From NCBI GenBank assembly GCA_031216445.1, contig CM062201.1, positions 6,471,501 through 6,535,500 of the forward strand: a stretch of 64,000 bases of DNA, read 5' to 3'. This stretch comes from Lateolabrax maculatus. Taxonomy: Eukaryota; Chordata; Actinopteri; Acropomatiformes; Lateolabracidae. Below the pieces are notes generated by a model that made no database searches, was not told where the DNA came from, and worked only from the letters and a program-made list of their open reading frames with translations. Shown one piece after another: positions 34,885 to 47,142 of this stretch; within the stretch, counting starts at the first letter, position 1, and each line of letters opens with the position of its first letter. A program made the translations under genes and the position numbers.

Positions 34885-36964
34885 CTGTAAACGTCAGAAC
34901 ATAATGTGCTTCTACAGTATCTGCACCACATGCTCATTTTAAAATTGAATATGTGCTACAAACTGAATGATGCCGCGGACAGTGATGGATGACTTTATAA
35001 ACCAAGTCCAGCATGAAGAAACATGTTCTACATGCACAAGTGAGAAATCAATTACAGCAGAGATAATTTTCATATATACACAAATGTCAACTCACTCCTA
35101 TTTGTCTTCTTCATTCAACACCCTCTGCCTGTTTCCGTCTCCCTCGCTACCAGTCACTTTTTCAAATGTTGGAGCCGGTGGAGCTGCACTGTATGTATGT
35201 ATTTGACATGATCAGTCAGCAGGGCTTGAAATTAGATACATTTTTTTATGACAAGGAAACTCAGGCACTGACTTTATGACAAGACGTTCACTGATTCTTG
35301 TCGTATCACAGGCAGACAAGCGGTGTTTGGTATTCACTGTGTTTTAGATTTTCCAGGAAAAAGTACCTGAAGTAGAGCAAGTGGAGACATAATATGATGC
35401 TTTTCAATCAAAGAAAGTGGTTGCTCTGAACACGTCTGTTAAACATAGCTTGATTGTGAAGAGGCTGGTCTGTTTCTGCAGTAGTTATTTTTAGTCTAAT
35501 TGCACAATAGGGAACCCTAAGTTACTCTGATAATAATAATTTGTCACCTTGTTCTTGTTAGAGATTTCTCTGAAGTCAGTCATTTTATTTTACTTCAGCT
35601 CAGAGTCAAACTGGCATCTTGAAGGTCTTTTCAGTGTCAAAAGGTTACAAAAGTTGTATACAATATTGAGCATCTACAAATCCTGAATTCTTCCAAATTT
35701 TCCAAAAGCAGATTTCATATATGGGGATTTAATTATTGCTGTTTTGGGTACTTCTATTACTACTGCTTATAGAGCAAGAAATAAATCCTTGGTTCCGGAC
35801 ACTGCCATTTTCTTAAAGCACTAAATCCTTTCACTCATCTAATTGTTGCATTGATTGTAACAAAATAATGATCAATCAATGTAGGCCTATATATTTTCAA
35901 GTTTACTGGCCAGCTTTCCCTATGAGTATATTTTAAATGTGTGTTCACACACACACACTGTCCACCCACACAGGTGTTTTCACTCATGTTGCCTCATTGG
36001 ATCTCTTCTCAAGACTGTGTGTTTGACTGACAGCTCCCTCAGCCTCCAATTAGTTTTGCTGCACCTGTTCGGGCAGGACAATTGACAATTGAAGATATCA
36101 GTGTCATTTGTTCATATAGTTTTTGCTGGCATCACGTAACCCCCAACATAGCTCCACCCAACGTCAACCTAAGCAGAGGTCTTATCTGCATATTTACGTG
36201 TACATAAATAATTCTGATTTCAGGTGTATCGTTATTTTACTGTAGGATTGTAGCCGTTTGTCAGGTTGGAGTGAGTTCTGGGATTTTTTAAATGTCTACA
36301 GAAAAATTAATAGGAAATAAAAACAGGAACACTGTAAAATGGTACAAGCACATCTCAACGAGATACGCCTATTTTCTCTCCTGCACACTCCCCTTATTAC
36401 TACTTGTATTCCTCCCGTCCTCCTCCTTTTTTCTTCCTCATGGTGCAAGATTCAGCTGCCTCAATACAGCAGCAGTCAATGCCTTCACACACACCCCAAA
36501 TATCAAGCTTACACACACACACACACACGCACACAATACATAGATACTGTACCAGTGTGCACATATTGTATGAACTCATGTAGGCCTACATAGATAAAAA
36601 GGCACATAGCATATGTGTACTCCTCACACTACTACAGGGATGTAGAGATGTACATGCACACACTCTGCAGAAGACTGGGTTGCTATAGTAACATCAGTAG
36701 AGAGATACATAGAGCATCTTGTTTGGTCATTGTCCTTTTGAAATGATCGCCCCTTTAGGCACTTTTCTGTGGAGATGACAGACTTAAGATATTGACTACA
36801 CTATGAGGTGTCCTCCATCCTGCATCTACAGTAGAGCAAAGATTTACATATACTTCTGCTCCTGTGTCTGAGTGTGCTTATACATGCCATTACTGCACTA
36901 CTGCATTAACGCACAGACCCCCGACGTAATGCGTTACATTAATGCATACTTGTGGACTACAGAT
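34884..36964. other. Intergenic stretch, no gene seen
   Basis: AT-rich spacer with a short CA run at 36,511-36,535 and a pyrimidine-rich run near 36,375-36,440. Frames here are short and low complexity. Confidence 0.5.
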
Positions 36965-37242
36965 CGTAGTTACACATTCCCTGGACAATATTTTGCACAT
37001 ACCTGCACAGTTTTAGTTTTATTTAATTTTCATCTTAAAAATATATATTGCACATATTTAGTAATATTTTTCATATTCTGTATTGCAAATTAGTACTTTA
37101 GTATTTTAATACTACTTTATATTAATGCTTATGTTGACTTTTGCACTACTTGTCTGTACTTGTTGCGCACCAATACACTTCAGCAAATTCCTTGTATGTG
37201 AAAACCTACATGACAAAAAACCTGATTATGATTCTGATTCTG
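36965..37242 (+). mobile_element. LINE 3' tail fragment, forward orientation
   Basis: Contains CATTCCCTGGACAATATTTT, TGTTGACTTTTGCACTACTT, AAATTCCTTGTATGTGAAAA and a tail of ATTATG/ATTCTG units. It is the inverted partner of 33,021-33,312, about 3.7 kb away. Upstream sequence does not preserve a reverse-transcriptase frame. Confidence 0.8.
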
Positions 37243-37639
37243 GGGTTAGCAAAGGTTTAAGTAAACGTTGATTTTTCTTGTTTTTCTCATTTTGCACCGC
37301 TGACGCAAAGACAACAACACACAAAGGATACACTGCATTTGTTTCCAAATGTACCACTCCTTAACCTGCGGCATATAAGTTACTGTTTTCTACCGGCATA
37401 CCGCTCTATGAATCTGCATGTGCCGCTGAACCACTAGTAGCATACCATCAGCAACTTTTCAAACTCTGCATTAGTAACGTTAACTTTCACCACTGTCAAG
37501 GTCACCGCAAGAAAACGCATTCTTTTAGATGATCAAATGGACAATTTCTGCCTGAAACAAACATCTTTGGGTACCTGGCTGGAGTGAGATTTTGATGCCA
37601 TGGGCTTAATCACACATTCACACACTTAATCACATGCAC

Positions 37640-37890
37640 ATATTTGGACTCAATTCACCAACAGGGTTTAAAACCAAATACTTTTGTTACCTAAACCTAA
37701 CCAAAATGCAACTGAAAATTAAAAACTAGAACAAAAAATAAATAAATAAGTCAATTAAACCTAAAATTACAAAGTCAGCGTTCTCTTTTTGATTCAAACA
37801 GGACTCATACTCCAGTCTCCTGGGTGAAAGTCCTGTGCTTGATCCAAGCATCCACAAGTTTTTTGCACATTATTTATACTACATCACTTG
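37640..37890. repeat. Possible dispersed repeat (CCTAAACCTAACC family)
   Basis: TTTTGTTACCTAAACCTAACC is echoed by TTGTTGCCTAACCCTAACC at 42,183-42,201. CAGTCTCCTGGGTGAAAGTCC resembles a further part of the same fish repeat. Boundaries are uncertain. Confidence 0.4.
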
Positions 37891-38165
37891 ACTTCCTAAA
37901 GGATTTCTGGCAGAAAGCAAAGGCTCCTGGCTGTGAGCTTGAGCAGCTGACTAATCAACACGGAGATAAGCACATCGCGCACCAATCACAGAGTAAATTA
38001 AGGGCCTATACACATTGAATCTGGGCTTGGTTTAGCCATTACTATGCAAGAAAGACTACGATCGCCCGTTCATCTCTGTTGCTGTTGCAATGTTTAGGCG
38101 TGAGAATTGTTTGGGCAGCATGAGAGCGTGAGGCTGAAGGGGAAAGCGTGTGTCACAAGCCAGAA

Positions 38166-38510
38166 CGGGGCGGCCGTGGCTCAGTGGTAGAGCGGGGTTG
38201 TCCAATAACCCAAGGTTGGAGGTTCGATCCCCGCTCTCCCTCCCGAAGATTGGTGGACTGACAGCTGGTGGGGTGGCAGTCCACCTACTTGCCACGGCCG
38301 AGGTGCCCTTGAGCAAGGCACCGCACCCCCAATTGCTCCCCGGGCGCTGTGAACTGCTGCCCACCGCTCCAGTGTGAATATGGCACCTGTCTCTTTGTGT
38401 GTAACCCTGTGCATGTGTGTGTTCGTACAGGTGCCACTGGATGGGTTAAATGCGGAGAAATAATTTCACGTTTGTGATGAATAAAGTAAATAAAAAAAAA
38501 TAAAAAAAAG
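38166..38510 (+). mobile_element. tRNA-derived SINE
   Basis: The head has a pol III A box (TGGCTCAGTGGTAGAGC) and B box (GGTTCGATCCC) with tRNA-like spacing. A long unique body follows (CTTGAGCAAGGCACCGCACC, CCGGGCGCTGTGAACTGCTG). It ends in GTAAATAAAAAAAAATAAAA-type A-rich tail. The head is not followed by a mature tRNA 3' end, so it is not a tRNA gene. It looks nearly full length. Confidence 0.9.
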
Positions 38511-39089
38511 AAGTGTGAGACTTGGCAACCTGGCAAACACCAGCTAGCAGCCAGACTCCTGAAGAAAGAAACACTCTTAAGAATCCCAATTTGAACTAGT
38601 AGAAAAATGCATGCTTTCTCGTTTATGTAATGGATAACAAAATTTAAACTACAACTATCAATATCAAACTCTGCAACCATCATTTTGGCTTTTGTGCAGC
38701 ACCTTCAAGCTGGAGACACACTGCCACCGCTGTGCCATATGATGTGCGTCAATTGCCATCCTTAGCACCAATAGGAAGTGGTGTGCTGCAGTGCGTCAAC
38801 AGGACCAATGCTAATAAATAATGTTAATTACAGAGGTAATATCTTGATACTCAAATGTTTGGTAGCTATCCACTGTTGTGATGTGATATGGTAAGTTATA
38901 GGTAGTGAAAAATGTTAGTCTGGCAGTGGAGGGTAAGCTATGATTAAAGTTACTTTGCTCTACTTCAGTGCATTAATCACTGGGTTTGCCCACACTTTTT
39001 TTCAACCACCACAGCAATGGCGTATAGTTTATAGTTTTACACTTTAATAAGTTATTTTTATATTAATGGAACAAATAATTGAAGACAGA

Positions 39090-40790
39090 CTGAGGGTTGC
39101 TGTTGTTGTTTTTGTTGTTGTTGCTGCTGAGCTGTAGGCTGCAAATAAGGAAACAGAGGGTTTCAGTGCACCCCATTAGTGAACAGAGACAAGAACAGGG
39201 GGTGTCTGGTCCAGGAGCCCTGGGCAGATACCAAGAGATACTGAGAGCAAATACTTTAGAAGGAATGCAACTGAGATGGACCAAGTTGTCTTCATAATTG
39301 GACCAAACCTCACAAAGATGGACACAAATTGCAGGAGGACATTTAGGTAAGACTTTAAAACAATAAATTAGAGAAATAATTTGCCCAGGTTTCCCTCGAA
39401 AAAACATTCTCCTGAACAATAAGGTTAAAAATAATATGTATTGTGTAATGTTTAGACACACTAGTGCTACTTTGATAACTTAAACCTTATATGTTTAAAA
39501 TACCACAAACTTCCACTTAAAAATTGTAAACAGATGTGGAGCATAATGAGGCTTTATGACTGAATATGTAAGGGCCCGTGGCTCCCATAGAGCCATGATA
39601 GGGTGGAATATTTAGATGGTTAGAAGCAAACGGTGGGTGTCTATCACCCTTTTGGGGCCTCCAGTGTTGGTAGAAAGCTCAGTTTGGCTTTTGTTTTATT
39701 TCCAGCGTTTCTCCATGTGAGGGATCAAACTTGACAAGAACAGCTCAGATTCAGTTTTGGGTGCTACTGGCTAAGTTGCCTTTGGTGGACTTTTCATACA
39801 CAACTGTGGTGGAATTTGTTCAATATGGGTAGGCAGAGCTACATCCTCTGGCTGCTCCTGTGTCTCCTCTTCCTCTGGGTCCTGCCCTGGCTCAGAGGCC
39901 TCCAAATTGCCCATGGTGCTGGAGGTAAAACTATTGTAACTGTAAATTACACTAAATAAATAAAATAATGATTCTTGTTGATGGCTTTTTTAATGGTAGT
40001 GAAATCAAGACTGGAAATGGCTTCTTCCTTCCTGCTGTTTGGCACATGTGGCAACAAAAAAGTACATGAAGGAGGAATACTTGCAATCTTGTTACCCCAG
40101 ACTCACTTGGAAGAAGGTGTTTTCTAAGCCAATTCACATTTACATACAGCTGCCCCCCCTACTCTGGCAGCGTGTATTACAACTGTAAGAAGAGCTTTTC
40201 GTTGTCCCGATGGCCCTGGTCAATGCAGATTATTGGTTCAGGGTGGTCCACATCGGGGACTATGGTAGGTCTAGTGGTGGGGGAGTCTTTGCTGGATCAG
40301 TGCTGGAAGACTGTAACCCTCAATGTACCTGGACATGTTGCCATACCTGGGGCTGAACATCCAGGTAACATGCCCTTCACAGTGATCGGCCATGCTGGGT
40401 CGCCTTTGAAAACCCATCTCATGAGGTCCTATCCTGGACACGGCATCTTGCGGGAGAGGTGCATTTTTAACTACAGACTCTCACATCCTAGCATCCAGAG
40501 AAGGACCTACCTCCACTCGAAAAACAGGTGGATGCCATTGTGCTGACAGCCCTCATTCTGCACAACCTGCTCTACTCAAACCCACAGAGGATCAGAGATG
40601 GCCTGAGGAGCAGGAAGGGAACCAGCTGTAGGACGTGGACAAGAGGGGAGGCAACAGAGATGGGCAGGCAGCATATGCTGTGAGGGACAAGCTGTGCCAA
40701 TATTTCAATTCACCACAAGGACGTGTGCCATGGCAGGAACGTATGGTGCAGTTGATAGAGATGTTAAGAGTGAGCACTTAATGCTCTCCT
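39090..40790 (+). pseudogene. Broken PIF/Harbinger transposon (HARBI1-like transposase plus antisense MADF/BESS-like remnant)
   Basis: PIF/Harbinger elements carry a DDE transposase and a Myb/MADF-like DNA-binding protein. On the + strand, 40,150-40,790 reads SGSVYYNCKKSFS, then after frameshifts NVPGHVAIPGAEHPGNMPFTVIG, LKTHLMRSYPGHGILRERC and IFNYRLSHPSIQRR, and beyond another shift ALILHNLLYSNP. These follow the order of the HARBI1-like DDE domain and C-terminus. 39,140-39,290 (VHPISEQRQEQG) resembles the transposase N-terminus, with stops after it. On the - strand, 39,930-39,690 reads an acidic stretch and then SELFLSSLIPHMEKR, like the C-terminal BESS-type end of the accessory protein. 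Frameshifts, stops and the lost central domain make it inactive. The intermixed order suggests rearrangement. Confidence 0.75.
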
Positions 40791-41253
40791 GGACTCAGTA
40801 GCCAGTCCTCTGTAATTGAGTTGGACACTGTATGTGTGCTGGAAATGTTGCTTTATTTATTTTCCTCAATTAAATTGTTTATTATAAGTAATCTGTTTTT
40901 GTAAGTGTTTTCTATCTACATGGTGTGATTAGGGATACATTATGTGACAGTTGAGAAGTTACCATATTTACTTTTTTCATACATGCCATGTTTACATTTT
41001 TAAAATTCATACTATACTTGTAAAATGTTTATCATAAAAATGTTTTCAACAACGTGCCCCTCTCTACCATGTTTTTTCGCCCCTGTCCTTGTTGAGGTTG
41101 TTGGTGGCGGCTTCCTCGATCCATGCTTGGTACCAACTTCAATGTACTGACCTCTTTTATAGCTTGAGTACTAATTGATGAATTGAAGCTGGTCGCTCAC
41201 TGAGTAGAGTGTGTACCATTAAGGCTTAGTCCTTATCACCCGGGTGTGTCAAC

Positions 41254-41700
41254 TAGGCTGGCATCACCAGACTAATTCGCAAATGTGTATTAGTCTGGAA
41301 CCACTCAGAGCGTTATAGAGGGGCGAGACAACCAATCAGAGCAATGAAACGCCGTCCTGTCAGAAGTTCAGCAAACACATTTCTTATCAACATTAAGTTT
41401 AAGTACAGTTGTTTGTGCTTCTTTTAGAGAAATTTTACTGTCCAGTCCGTTTAAAACTGCTGCTGTAGCCGGCCATTGAACACGGCAGCCATCTACGATA
41501 TCTACAAAGACCTAAATGGTGCCCGTCTCTGTCAGTCATCCTATTAAACCCGCCTCATACTAGATAAACCCTTGTGATTGGTTAGCCCAATAAACGGAGC
41601 TTCCAGTACCAAGGAACTCAGTTTGAATGGGAGAGGGGCCAGACGTATCTACCAGAGCAAATAAAACAAGTGTTCGCAGATTCGTCTGGTTCCCAGGCTA
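41254..41700. mobile_element. MITE-like element with diverged terminal inverted repeats
   Basis: The left end TAGGCTGGCATCACCAGACT and the right end (reverse complement TAGCCTGGGAACCAGACGAA) match apart from small differences. The left subterminal part holds a perfect 10-bp stem (41,267-41,276 with 41,289-41,298). The 447 bp are non-coding and contain AACCAATCAGAGCAATGAAA. Likely a non-autonomous DNA transposon; superfamily not determined. Confidence 0.65.
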
Positions 41701-41944
41701 TGTGTCTACTTGTGAGTTTAGTCCACTGAATTACACATAACTGGCAGCTACCTTCTCTTCTTGTAGTTACTGTCTGACTGACAAAAAAATGTGTGAGTGT
41801 AAAAGCTCCTTACAAACCAAACAAACAAAAAATGTTTAAATATTTTTGGTGTGTTGCAATAGACTTATAGTCGTATTTGGCCAATGGAGCCTTTACCACC
41901 ACAGCAGAGATCCTGAGGTTGCAATTAAAGCCTGGCATGACAAC

Positions 41945-42245
41945 AAAGCAGCCCAATATCCTTAGAAATTCCGTCCATATTCGACAATGTCCCGCCTCAC
42001 GATTTACGTCCAGTGCCAATGTTGCGTGTCAATTTAGGAACTGTGTGTGCGCCATTATTAACAAGAGGCATAAAGTAACGGTGTGGAGGTCGGGTGTTGA
42101 CGTTTGTGTTCCATCACAGATTTTCATTCAATGTTCACTTTAATATTAACCACAAGTTTTCCCTAACCTTAATCAAGCGACTTTGTTGCCTAACCCTAAC
42201 CATACATTAACCAGGTTTTATTTGCCTTATCCACGATCGTTCCTT
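41945..42245 (+). repeat. Dispersed repeat (relative of 23,640-23,760, with CCTAACC tract)
   Basis: The first half aligns with 23,640-23,760. The second half carries TTGTTGCCTAACCCTAACC, like 37,690. The TAACCC units are part of the repeat, not a telomere. Confidence 0.5.
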
Positions 42246-42725
42246 AGCCTTAATAAGGAAAGATAATTTTAATGTTTGCATTTGTTTTCTCTTCAAGCAA
42301 GGAGGCCAAGCTGAGGTATTGTTAGACTTTGTTCTTGCGATGAAGCTACACCAATAGGAGTCATGGCCTAAATCTACACAAAACATTACCCAGGTTGTAA
42401 AAGGATGGTTATTTCCTTTAAATCCACTATTCTGACAGGGGAGATGCAAACAAAGACAAATGCAAAGATTTTCTAGGCTCTGAAAACATCAATTGTGCAT
42501 AAGGCGGTACAACTCAATATCAAGATGTTGCTGTGACACTGTGCACTTGCTATATAGCAAGCAGGTCTATATGAATGTGGGCTGTGTGGGTGGTGATGCA
42601 CTGTGGTCGATAGGATTCACACCGGGCCTTCAATATCACAGCATCACACAGTCTCTTCAGCTCAAAGCTCCATCTTAACAGAGGTAATCATTTATCCTCT
42701 GTGGATCCACTGAAACGACTGTCTG

Positions 42726-42726
<1 letters not shown>

Positions 42727-42756
<30 letters not shown>
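42727..42756. repeat. (CA)n microsatellite
   Basis: About 15 CA units. Confidence 0.95.
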
Positions 42757-42758
<2 letters not shown>

Positions 42759-43275
42759 TATTAGTCAATTCTCGCTCCCTTTGCTGACACCATCACAGAT
42801 AGAGTGATGAAATGATTTTCTCCTCCAGTGCTTTTCAATTCACATTAGAGGGAATATTGTGCTCCCCTTTTAAAACGATTGCAGGTAAATCAAACTATAT
42901 TGGGTCCACTGAAAGCCAACCTTAGTCTCTTTATCAGTGTGACCTAGAGAGGGCCATATATGTGATTGCATATCTAGCCTTTTTTAAAGTGGGGAGTAAT
43001 TTTTATTATATAGTATAAGTGCAATTGGATTTTTACGGGAAGCCTAAATTATAATAATTTTGCAAGCTATACCGCTGAGTGTGAATGAGTGTCAAACTGC
43101 ATTTACTACATAAAAAGCATGAACACCACTGCAATATGAAGTCTTAACGGATGGTGGATATGAAGAAAGATATCTGCAGCCAGCCATGCTGACTTTCTTT
43201 TCTCTCTTCAAAGTTTGCTCAGATCTGGAACTGGTAGCACTTTGGTAGCAACAACTTACACAAACCCCCAACGAG

Positions 43276-43277
<2 letters not shown>

Positions 43278-43354
<77 letters not shown>

Positions 43355-43361
43355 CACACAC
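43278..43361. repeat. Long (CA)n microsatellite
   Basis: About 41 CA units with one AA interruption near 43,338, the longest array in the window. The valine/cysteine-repeat frames read across it are artefacts. Confidence 0.97.
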
Positions 43362-45129
43362 TTGTACACAAACTGAGATTTCTGCTAAAACTGGCTGCAG
43401 AGAAGCTGATGAACAAACAGTTCTCCGAACAAGAACAAAGCGCTACAAAGCAAATCAACACTCGATGCCAGCGTAATGACATCAGGGATTTAAATCACTT
43501 TAGAGAGCTGCAGCCAGGTATTACCATCCCACACTAACTCCAAAAAACATACCAACAAACTCTGCAATTCAAATTGACGGCAAAACAGAGTCTCTTCTCT
43601 TTCTCTTTCCACCTGGCAGAGGACTGATTTCCTGACAGCTGTTTTAGGTTCCAACACTAGCCAGAATTTTGTTTTACTGGCTCTGTGTTTCTAAATGGAA
43701 TTTGCAGTTGACATACATACATCTGTCTTTACCTCCTATAGAAAGTAGTTTTAAGTAGCAAACAATGTTTACCCACTGTTTAAATGACAAATCTTCAATC
43801 TCAAGCAGTGTCTTGGAGGAAGTGACAACATGTGTGGATGATACAACACAGTTCAAATAAATACCACAAGCTTAGCCAACTATTTCTAACTGACAGACGC
43901 ACATTACCAAACTGTGGAAACTGGAGACCACAAATAAACAACCTGCGTTACAAACTGGGAGCGTGGACTTTTAAACACATGGGCTTTTACTAGGTAGAGA
44001 GAGTCTAACAAAAGATTCTATTGAGTTGCATTATGGGAAATCGAGGAACCAGCTTTTTAGGGTGTTTTTGACTATTACTAGTATTGTGGAAGAGCACTAC
44101 TACATTGCTGGTGTACTCCACTAATTCTTCTCCACTGTGAACCAAAATTCTCAAAACGTTTGTGTTCAGAAACTCAGATGAATATTTTATATATTTTGAT
44201 CAAATTCGTTATAAAAAATGTTTAACAAACATTGATTTATGAGTCCTCTAAACCGCCCATGACACTGTCCGATTAATAATGTGTAAAATTTTATTTTCAA
44301 GCCGTTTGTATATGAAGCATTGCACTAACAATTCTCAAAGGGAACCAAGTGTGATCTGCTATCTGCTGTTTGTTACTTCATAACCAAATGTAAGTGTTTT
44401 CAATAGGGATACCCCCAAATGAGTTACAGGGCTTTGTCAACACTGTGTCAAAGTAACCTGTCAGGAAGTGTTGACTGTATTTCTCCTCCCAAGCTTTTTC
44501 CAGTTCATTCACCTTGCACTTGACCTCTTGTACACAGTTTAACATTACTGCATCTGAGAGTGAACAGCATGTAGTAGCTGCTGCAGCACTGATACATGTC
44601 AGATACAGGACATACATGACAGTCGGTGATTATCACTGGAAGAGAGTTGCGCTTCAAAACCAAAAAAAAAAGGATTATGGAAATCCTATTAATAATTTAT
44701 CAATAACTCTGGTCAGTTTCCAGCTCAAACGTTAACATTCTCTAAGCTTCCTCTCCTTTTTACTCTACATTTGGTTCTTTTATCATTCTAGCTGTTCATT
44801 GGAGACTACATTGTATCAGCAGCTTATAAAAGAGAAGATAGAATTTTCAGTTAATACGATTAACTCATACTGAGGTAATTATTTGGATTGATTTATCTGG
44901 CATAACAGAAGACCGTTTCCCTCTCCCTGAGCCTCCCTTTCACACACAAACAGGGAGCGATAGGAATGATGGGAGTTGTGGGCCCAGTGTAATTACCCAT
45001 AGTTCTCTGTGGAACATCTGCTCGTCTGATAAGACTTGGGTTCATCTATCTCTCTTAAAAATCAGTTGGCTTGGAAGAATCGTCGTGGTCCCCTGGCATT
45101 AAATGACCTGGTGTGGTCTGGGGGTTGAG

Positions 45130-45131
<2 letters not shown>
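43362..45131. other. Intergenic stretch, no gene seen
   Basis: AT-rich spacer. 44,890-45,010 is more balanced in composition (GGGAGCGATAGGAATGATGG, GTGTAATTACCCATAG) and might be regulatory. No coding evidence. Confidence 0.45.

Positions 45132-45190
<59 letters not shown>
45132..45190. repeat. (GT)n microsatellite
   Basis: About 29 GT units followed by CGCGGGTGGGTGGGTG. Confidence 0.97.
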
Positions 45191-45194
<4 letters not shown>

Positions 45195-47084
45195 GGTGGG
45201 TGGGTGTGGACAGGCTTTGCAGTTTTAGTTCCCAGAGACAGAGAACCCTCAGTCACACTGAACATCATAACATGTTCTTTACATCTTTCTCTGCCATCCA
45301 CTGTACCAACTAGTTGTCCATCTGTTTCATATAACAGGGCTAGTGATCAGGGCCATGGGCTGGATTTTAAAAATGCTGAGGTTATATCCAACTTTCCCCC
45401 CCAAAGAAATGTTTAAAAATGTCTGAGTAACTATTTTTCATGGTTCCGAAAGTAAAATGTTTTTTTATACAATGCTACATGAAACTCTCCCGATTCAATC
45501 ATCAGTCCACACAATTAGTAGCTGTGTTACAAAAAAGTGCAAGTCTGTATGCATAAGAATTTCAGGGGGAGAAGTTAATGACGTCTTCCAAGTTGCTTTT
45601 CCTGTGAGAAACATCCAATCAAGGAGTGTAAAATTCTCACACAGATTACACTGTTGAGAAAACTGATTTTACAACTGCATATTAAATCTGTTCACTTTTA
45701 ATTTCTTTAGTGTTTTGAATTCCCTACTGTTCTGATACACGCCTCTGATGGCAGGGTTCTTCTCCATAGCAATGGGTATTGTAATACATAGGTCCATCCG
45801 CCAAAACAACGGACAAAACATGATATCTCAGAGACGAAGTTGAAATAATCGAAACTGGTGGTCACAACATAAACTAAAGGGCTGTATCATAATCAGATAC
45901 ACTGGTGTGTCTCTATGCTAAGTAACATTTGGGATGTTATTTATAGACACATTTTAAATGGGAATACAGAACCCACTTTCTAAGTGGCTGAAAATAAAAT
46001 CAGCCAAAATCAAGAATTAAAATGCACTGTAACAATATTCTTAAAATGTTAGAAAAAAACTTGAAGTTTAGAAGTATAGTAGATGTAAACTGTAATAAGG
46101 GTATACTCTCAATATTCTATACTACTTCTGCTGCTTCATATAAAAGTTGAGAATTGAGCCTCAATGAAGCTCTGTATCTGTTTGTGTAGTATATCGGCAC
46201 CCAGGGGCTCCTCATCACAGGGCTTGTTCAGGGCAAGTCCAGCACTGCAGTTGCCTGTCTGAGGGCCTGCTGTGTGAAGAGATCAACGTGCTTTGGATTC
46301 TTAATTTTTCTCAAAGTTATGCAAACATCCCGAGTCTGCATGAATGCATAGACAACAAAGAGCTGTGAGACTTAAGAGAAATGGCAGAAATCAGTAAAAC
46401 AACACAGAATTTGCTTATTTACTTAATGCAGTGAAATTAGTTGTATGAATACTTTCTTCTGATGTAAAATATATAGAAAGTTTGTATCCATGGCAGCATG
46501 ACGGGGAAATAATGAAATATACAGCAGCGTAATGAGCAGCAGCTCTTATTGTGCTGGTTATCAGAGTGCATGTGGGAATGATACATTTAGAGGGATTCAT
46601 CTACATTTAATGACTCTGTTAAAGCATTTTCAAAACAAACTAATTCATAGCAGTAGATCTGTTTTACATCCAGGGCAGGCGGGGAGCCAGAGAATAAAGA
46701 AAAACAGCGAGCAGAAACAGACAGGCAAGTTAAGAGAAAGAGAGATTGCCACCTCCAATTCTCTGCCCAGGGATAAAGAGATCGCTACCCTCCATTTCAC
46801 AAGTCTGTCCCTGATGAGCTGGTTTAGTCGGTTCTGCTTAGAGGTGGGCCAGCCACAATTACTGGCAATCCACTTAACTCGTGACAGCTTCCCTAAACGT
46901 GATAAATTACACTGGCAGTGCAGAAATAACATTCTAAACTTTTGTTTGATGAATTTGGTCTCTGTTTTGTTCCAAAACTTTGCAAGGTAATGAGCGAAGT
47001 CCCACAACTCCCAAGGTTTTAATTGGTGCGTTTTGTCATGATTGGTTTTTCTGAGGCGTGGAGAGTGTTATTGACACTGATTTA
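45191..47084. other. Intergenic stretch, no gene seen
   Basis: AT-rich, with one denser block at 46,660-46,990 (CTCCATTTCACAAGTCTGTC, GCCACAATTACTGGCAATCC, CGTGATAAATTACACTGGCA). The block has long open frames on both strands but no recognisable protein; it looks more like a conserved non-coding element than an exon. Confidence 0.4.
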
Positions 47085-47085
47085 T

Positions 47086-47131
<46 letters not shown>

Positions 47132-47142
47132 CTCTATCTATC
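47085..47142. repeat. (TATC)n tetranucleotide microsatellite
   Basis: About 14 TATC units with one TCTC interruption. Confidence 0.97.

Noticed and set aside
38169..38245. Functional tRNA gene from the A and B boxes
   Set aside because: The boxes head a 345-bp SINE with an A-rich tail, and a proper acceptor stem is not formed.
42183..42201. Interstitial telomere from CCTAACCCTAACC
   Set aside because: Only two units, and the same block recurs in a dispersed repeat near 37,690.
43092..43482. Val/Cys-repeat proteins around the CA array
   Set aside because: Translation of a microsatellite. The same applies at 45,113-45,416 and 32,177-32,383.
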